Source: Photobacterium toruni
GTDB lineage: Bacteria > Pseudomonadota > Gammaproteobacteria > Enterobacterales > Vibrionaceae
DNA: 64,000 bases
Reading direction: 5' to 3'
Assembly: GCF_024529955.1 (NCBI RefSeq)
Contig: NZ_AP024854.1
Coordinates: forward strand, 2,852,001 to 2,916,000
The notes under the pieces were generated by a model. That model was not told the origin of the DNA. It was given only the letters and a program-made list of their open reading frames with translations, and did not search any database. The position numbers and the translations under genes were made by a program. How positions within the stretch are numbered: the stretch's first letter is position 1; every line of letters begins with the position of its first letter. This document shows positions 59,467-64,000 of the stretch, in pieces.

Positions 59467-60579
59467 TTACCCCGAGTAAACCGCATCCCAGTCTTTCCAT
59501 ACTACCTCAAATCCTCGTCGCTTCACCGCCATTGCAACCTCAGCCACACTGCGATCGTCACTGATTGCAAATTGCTCTAACTCTGGCGTGTCATCGGCAT
59601 AGCCGCCCGGTTGCGTTTTAGAGCCAGCTGACATACTTGTAACCCCTAACGGTAAGACATTATCGCGAAAATGGGCTGATTCACGAGTGGATAACGACAA
59701 CTCAACGTCATGATTAAATAACCGATAAGCACAGATCAATTGCACTAACTGGCGATCAGTCATTATTGATTTAGGCTCAATACCGCCAGTACAGGGTCGC
59801 AAACGTGGAAATGAAATCGAATAACGACTTTGCCAATACTGGCGCTCAAGATAAGCCAGATGGCTCGCAACAAAAAAACTGTCCGTACGCCAATCTTCCA
59901 TTCCCAATAACGCTCCTATGCCTATTTTATCAATACCAGCTTGTGCCAAACGATCAGGCGTTTCGAGCCGATAATCAAAATTGGTTTTATTGCCGCGTAA
60001 GTGGTGCTTAGCATAAGTACGAGCATGATAGGTTTCTTGATACACCATCACCGCATCTAAACCTAAACCTTTCAGCTCTCGATATTGCTGTTGTTCAAGT
60101 GGCTGAACTTCCATCGCAACATGGTTAAAGTGGCATTTAATTTGAGGCAATGTGTGCCTAAAATACTCCATATCCACTTTAGTTTGATGCTCACCCGTTA
60201 CCAACAACACACTGTCAAACTGAAGTGCTTTAATTGCGACACATTCACGTTCAATATCAGCAGGAGTTAATGTACGTCGCTTAATGCGATTTTCCATTGA
60301 AAAACCACAATAAGTACACGCATTAGCACACAGGTTGGAGAGGTATAATGGCACATAAAAATGTATCGTATAACCAAACCGCTGCCGCGTTAATAACGTT
60401 GCTTGTTGCGCTATCTGCTCTAAATAAGGCTCTGCTGCGGGAGAGATTAACGCTTTAAAATCATCAATATCACACTGCGGTTTAGCCAGCGCACGTTCAA
60501 CATCAGCAGCCGTTTTAGCATAAATCGACAGTCGAATATCATCCCAATCCAATTGCTGCCATACCTTTACAAAGCTCAT
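59467..60579 (-). CDS. thiH: 2-iminoacetate synthase ThiH
   Basis: The 370-residue radical-SAM enzyme splits tyrosine to give dehydroglycine for the thiazole ring of thiamine. The iron-sulfur motif CANACTYCGF (CxxxCxxC) is near residue 85, followed by conserved MENRIKRRTL and the C-terminal region with GVTSMSAGSKTQPGGY. Length equals other ThiH. Last gene of the thi operon, 9 bp after thiG. Use of ThiH (not ThiO) implies a tyrosine-based, oxygen-sensitive route. Confidence 0.97.
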   Translation of the reverse strand: MSFVKVWQQLDWDDIRLSIYAKTAADVERALAKPQCDIDDFKALISPAAEPYLEQIAQQATLLTRQRFGYTIHFYVPLYLSNLCANACTYCGFSMENRIKRRTLTPADIERECVAIKALQFDSVLLVTGEHQTKVDMEYFRHTLPQIKCHFNHVAMEVQPLEQQQYRELKGLGLDAVMVYQETYHARTYAKHHLRGNKTNFDYRLETPDRLAQAGIDKIGIGALLGMEDWRTDSFFVASHLAYLERQYWQSRYSISFPRLRPCTGGIEPKSIMTDRQLVQLICAYRLFNHDVELSLSTRESAHFRDNVLPLGVTSMSAGSKTQPGGYADDTPELEQFAISDDRSVAEVAMAVKRRGFEVVWKDWDAVYSG

Positions 60580-60588
60580 TCTCGCTCC

Positions 60589-61359
60589 TTAGCATTCACT
60601 ATCGAGAAAAGCCGTTAATGGACTAGATGCTACAGCATGACTCATTTTACCTGCTAATCCCGCGTTATAAGCCATACGACCACTAATAACCGCCCACTTA
60701 AAAGCTTCACCCATCGCAACCGGATCAACAGCAGTCGCAATAGCAGTGTTAACTAACACCGCATCTGCTCCCATTTCCATTGCCGCTGCAGCATCAGACG
60801 GAGCACCAATTCCTGCATCTATAATTACTGGTATCTGTGCTTGATCAATAATTATTTGTAGAAAATCACCAGAAACTAAGCCTTTATTTGAACCTATCGG
60901 CGATCCTAATGGCATCACCGCCGCACAACCAACATCTTCTAAACGCTTACATAACACTGGATCAGCATGACAATAAGGCAATACCACAAAGCCTTGTTTC
61001 ACTAACTGCTCAGCCGCTTTTAATGTTTCAATTGGATCGGGCATTAAGTATTTGGGATCAGGATGAATTTCTAACTTGAGCCAATTGGTCCCCAATGCTT
61101 CGCGTGCTAATTGGGCAGCAAATATCGCTTCTTGAGCATTTTTAGCCCCAGAGGTATTAGGTAATAGGTTAACTCCAGCCGCTATTAAAGGTGCTAAAAT
61201 ATCGTCCGCTTGACGGACTAAATCAACCCGTTTCAAAGCCATAGTGACCAATTGTGATTCAGAAGCTAATAACGATGCGGTCATCACATCACGATGAGAA
61301 TATTTACCCGTTCCAGTAAATAACCGCGAACTAAATGTTTTATCAGCAATAGTGAGCAT
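60589..61359 (-). CDS. thiG: Thiazole synthase ThiG
   Basis: The 256-residue TIM-barrel enzyme forms thiazole phosphate from dehydroglycine, the ThiS thiocarboxylate and deoxyxylulose phosphate. TGTGKYS near the N-terminus, Schiff-base lysine in [11 protein letters not shown], and [29 protein letters not shown] are visible. ATG at 61359 has GGAGG 5 bases upstream, so the in-frame extension to 61374 is not used. One base after thiS. Confidence 0.98.
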   Translation of the reverse strand: MLTIADKTFSSRLFTGTGKYSHRDVMTASLLASESQLVTMALKRVDLVRQADDILAPLIAAGVNLLPNTSGAKNAQEAIFAAQLAREALGTNWLKLEIHPDPKYLMPDPIETLKAAEQLVKQGFVVLPYCHADPVLCKRLEDVGCAAVMPLGSPIGSNKGLVSGDFLQIIIDQAQIPVIIDAGIGAPSDAAAAMEMGADAVLVNTAIATAVDPVAMGEAFKWAVISGRMAYNAGLAGKMSHAVASSPLTAFLDSEC

Positions 61360-61360
61360 G

Positions 61361-61570
61361 TTAGCCTCCAGCAATGACTTGAAAGAGCGAGATCTGATCG
61401 TGATGGTTCAGTACTGTTGTTGACCATTCACTGCGCGTAATAATGGCTTGATTTACCGCAATCGCAGCCCCCATAGTAGGTAGTGATAATTGCTCAACTA
61501 ACTCAACTAAACATTGCTGTGATTGACACTCAACAGCTTGATCATTTAACCAGACGGTTATTATTGTCAT
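61361..61570 (-). CDS. thiS: Sulfur carrier protein ThiS
   Basis: The 69-residue ubiquitin-like protein ends in the essential Gly-Gly (VIAGG), which is adenylated by ThiF and then carries sulfur to ThiG. Small beta-grasp fold with the family ITVWLNDQ start. Its start overlaps the thiF stop by one base. Confidence 0.97.
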   Translation of the reverse strand: MTIITVWLNDQAVECQSQQCLVELVEQLSLPTMGAAIAVNQAIITRSEWSTTVLNHHDQISLFQVIAGG

Positions 61571-62364
61571 TAAACAATACCTCCATTAACAAGTGAGTGT
61601 TCACCACAAACAGAGCACTGTTGATCAATCTTGATGCCAAATTGGCGCCAGTGCCCTTGTGATCCATCAAATTGAGAAAGGTAATTCACATCAACCCTCT
61701 CCGTCTCAACAATCACTTTTATGACTGCAAGCGCCTGCATCGAACCAATAATTCCCACCACGGGTCCCACAATGCCACCACTGCGGCAATTACGCACTTT
61801 AGCCGTATTTGATACAGCTTGAGGCAATAAACATTGATAACAAGGTCCAATCCCAGCCCTAAAATCAAACGTCATTAACTGTCCTTGCCAGCCGATTGCA
61901 GCGCCTGAAACTAAGTATTTTCTCGCAGCAAAACAGGCATCATTAATCGCATAGCGAGTCGAAAAATTATCACTGCAATCAACTACAATATCAGCTTGAT
62001 CTACTTCTAACGCTAATTGCAAACCGGCTAATCTAGTTGTGACCGCGCGGTAACGATTAAGCGGATTTAACGCGCGCATTTGAGCACACGCAGCCTGCGC
62101 TTTATTAGACCCAACGTCTGCTGCACGATACAAAACTTGGCGCTGTAAATTTGACACGTCAACCACATCATCATCAGCAATGACAATCGTACCTACGCCA
62201 GTCGCCGCCAAATAAAGTCCAACCGCTGAGCCTAAACCACCACCACCAACAATTAACACTTGCGTATTTTTCAGTTGTTGCTGTCCAGATTCAGCAATAT
62301 CAGTCACCATTAACTGGCGGCTATAACGCATAAATTCAGCATCAGAGAGCGCAGTGTTTATCAT
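61570..62364 (-). CDS. thiF: ThiS adenylyltransferase ThiF
   Basis: The 264-residue E1-like enzyme activates the ThiS C-terminus with ATP. The nucleotide loop is GGGGLGSAVGLYLAATGVG (near 36), followed by DDDVVDVSNLQRQ and two CxxC zinc pairs (CYQC near 174, CSVC near 246). ATG at 62364 follows GGAGG at good distance and gives MINTALSDAEFMRYSRQ, the family start. The upstream frame to 62460 lies inside thiE. Overlaps thiE by 23 bp. Confidence 0.97.
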   Translation of the reverse strand: MINTALSDAEFMRYSRQLMVTDIAESGQQQLKNTQVLIVGGGGLGSAVGLYLAATGVGTIVIADDDVVDVSNLQRQVLYRAADVGSNKAQAACAQMRALNPLNRYRAVTTRLAGLQLALEVDQADIVVDCSDNFSTRYAINDACFAARKYLVSGAAIGWQGQLMTFDFRAGIGPCYQCLLPQAVSNTAKVRNCRSGGIVGPVVGIIGSMQALAVIKVIVETERVDVNYLSQFDGSQGHWRQFGIKIDQQCSVCGEHSLVNGGIV

Positions 62365-63640
62365 TCCGCCCTCCTGCAGCCACATATTCAACGTTAGGCA
62401 CCAATATATTGTGCAGTTTAGTGATCGTAAATGCAGGATCGGCCGCTTGAGTAATCGCACTCACAACTGCCACCCCAGTAACCCCGGTGCGCCACACTTT
62501 TGCGGCCCGCTCAATGGTAATGCCACCAATCGCCACAGTGGGTACTCGATCACCAATCAATTTTTGATAAAGTGCTAATCGAGCCACACCTTGAGGCAAT
62601 GACGGCATATCTTTGGTTGATGTCGCAAAAATATGCCCCAAAGCGATATAGCTGGGTTGATATTCAAGTGCGCGTAAAATTTCATAATAACCATGGGTAG
62701 AAATACCAAGTCGTAATCCCGCTTGTTGAATCGCAACTAAATTAGCGCTATCAAGATCGTCTTGGCCAAGGTGAACCCCATAAGCATGGTATTTGATTGC
62801 CAGCAGCCAATAATCATTAATAAATACGGGGGCTGAAACTGATTCTCCAGCAGTCACAGCACATTGAATCTGGTGTTCCAGATCAGAGGTTTGTGGATTT
62901 TTAATTCGTAATTGGGTGGTATTAACACCAAGATCTAAGACTCGTTTAATCCAATCACTGCTATCAACAACGGCATACAAACCAAGTTGCCTTGTCTCTA
63001 AAGCTGCAAAAGGAGCCAGCTCTTGACCATCAATTAACCATCCAAGTTGTTTGATTTGAGGATGATTTATCGTTAAAGCACGAGGAAAAACTTTAGCTTC
63101 TGTTGGCCAAACTGGTTCGCTTTGAGCATCCTGATTATGATCTTGATAACTATATTCGTGATAACTCCGCGCATAAGCACGTGCTAATACCAACGCATCG
63201 TCCAATGGATAATCAAGTGCAAGTGCTACCAACAACATTGCTCGTTGTGCTTCACTAGCGCCACTATGATGACAATACACAGCTCGAGCCTGCCCTTGAT
63301 GATGCCAAATATCAACACAACCATCATTTACGGGAAACCCACAGACGACAAAACTAGGATTGGCCGCGACTTTTTGTTGCAACTCAGCCAATTCAGCAAA
63401 AGGGGCGAGCCACTGATCCCATATTTGATACGTTGGCGGGGTACACGCCTCATCTGCAGTAACAAAATTAAACGCTAATGAACACTCCTTAACGATGGTC
63501 TTGATATGTATTAAAGGCTCACTGCTATGAACGGTTACTGTCACCGTTTCGCCTAGTTGGTATAACTCAGCGGGTATTAATAGAGGTTCGATATGCATTA
63601 ATAATGGTATTAGATGAGGGGGTAACGATAACGTGCTCAT
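62342..63640 (-). CDS. thiE: Thiamine-phosphate synthase ThiE with long N-terminal extension
   Basis: The 432-residue protein carries a ThiE catalytic domain in its C-terminal 215 residues (GLYAVVDSSDWI; TTQLRIK; YGVHLGQDDLD; GHIFATSTKDMPS; TGVAVVSAI). The N-terminal 210 residues are not ThiE; their last part (ALALDYPLDDALVLARAYAR) resembles the C-terminus of ThiD-type kinases. This suggests a degenerate hydroxymethylpyrimidine kinase-like domain, as in other vibrio ThiE. It joins the thiazole and pyrimidine halves of thiamine. Starts 3 bp after thiC. Confidence 0.93.
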   Translation of the reverse strand: MSTLSLPPHLIPLLMHIEPLLIPAELYQLGETVTVTVHSSEPLIHIKTIVKECSLAFNFVTADEACTPPTYQIWDQWLAPFAELAELQQKVAANPSFVVCGFPVNDGCVDIWHHQGQARAVYCHHSGASEAQRAMLLVALALDYPLDDALVLARAYARSYHEYSYQDHNQDAQSEPVWPTEAKVFPRALTINHPQIKQLGWLIDGQELAPFAALETRQLGLYAVVDSSDWIKRVLDLGVNTTQLRIKNPQTSDLEHQIQCAVTAGESVSAPVFINDYWLLAIKYHAYGVHLGQDDLDSANLVAIQQAGLRLGISTHGYYEILRALEYQPSYIALGHIFATSTKDMPSLPQGVARLALYQKLIGDRVPTVAIGGITIERAAKVWRTGVTGVAVVSAITQAADPAFTITKLHNILVPNVEYVAAGGRNDKHCAL

Positions 63641-63643
63641 TGG

Positions 63644-64000
<357 letters not shown>

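Overview
This window reads as core chromosome of a moderately AT-rich gammaproteobacterium of the family Vibrionaceae, most likely Photobacterium or a close relative (inference from protein similarity and gene order; no search could be run). The typical signs are glnA followed by a DUF4124 gene and ntrBC, a spf-type small RNA between engB and polA, a ryhB gene, a csrB gene, the rmuC-ubiEJB-tatABC block, and a HemB of the non-zinc type. I see no rRNA, tRNA, CRISPR array, insertion sequence or prophage. Most of the sequence is ordinary housekeeping DNA. The interest lies in the non-coding RNAs, a copper-peptide type operon, and a few very small or unrecognised genes.

Layout. 1-6 kb: end of an AsmA-like gene, yiiD/fabY, dtd, a YihY/BrkB membrane protein, a DUF2959 lipoprotein and typA. 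6-11 kb: nitrogen control, with glnA behind a sigma54/NtrC promoter, a DUF4124 protein, glnL (ntrB) behind another NtrC-type site, and glnG (ntrC). 11-16 kb: add, hemN, a DUF2489 protein, yihI and a methyltransferase. 15.9-16.3 kb: a CsrB-like RNA. 16.5-22 kb: cytochrome c4, engB, an unnamed small RNA candidate, Spot 42 and polA. 22-27 kb: elbB, RyhB with two Fur-like boxes, a GNAT protein, yhhQ, a DUF3630 protein and recQ. 27-31 kb: ggt and uvrD.

31-34 kb: a four-gene operon (bufA precursor peptide, bufB MNIO/DUF692 enzyme, bufC DUF2063 partner, DoxX membrane protein) that fits a bufferin-type, probably copper-binding, modified-peptide system. It lies opposite in direction between uvrD and yigB, genes that are neighbours in enterobacteria. 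34-38 kb: yigB, xerC, dapF, lysA and lptM, with cyaY divergent. 38-45 kb: cyaA, with hemCDXY divergent. 45-47 kb: a 30-residue membrane peptide gene between two terminators, an unrecognised lysine-rich protein, rsmJ and asnC. 47-56 kb: hemB, tatD, tatCBA, ubiB, ubiJ, ubiE and rmuC, all on the minus strand. 56-64 kb: a Bcr/CflA exporter, an Xaa-Pro aminopeptidase, and the thiamine operon thiC(partial)-thiE-thiF-thiS-thiG-thiH.

The genes join several pathways: nitrogen sensing (glnA, ntrBC), tetrapyrrole synthesis (hemC, D, X, Y, B, N), ubiquinone (ubiEJB), Tat export, thiamine thiazole synthesis, lysine/peptidoglycan precursors (dapF, lysA), and global post-transcriptional control by three recognisable small RNAs (CsrB, Spot 42, RyhB). 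cyaA and Spot 42 are both part of the cAMP-CRP circuit.
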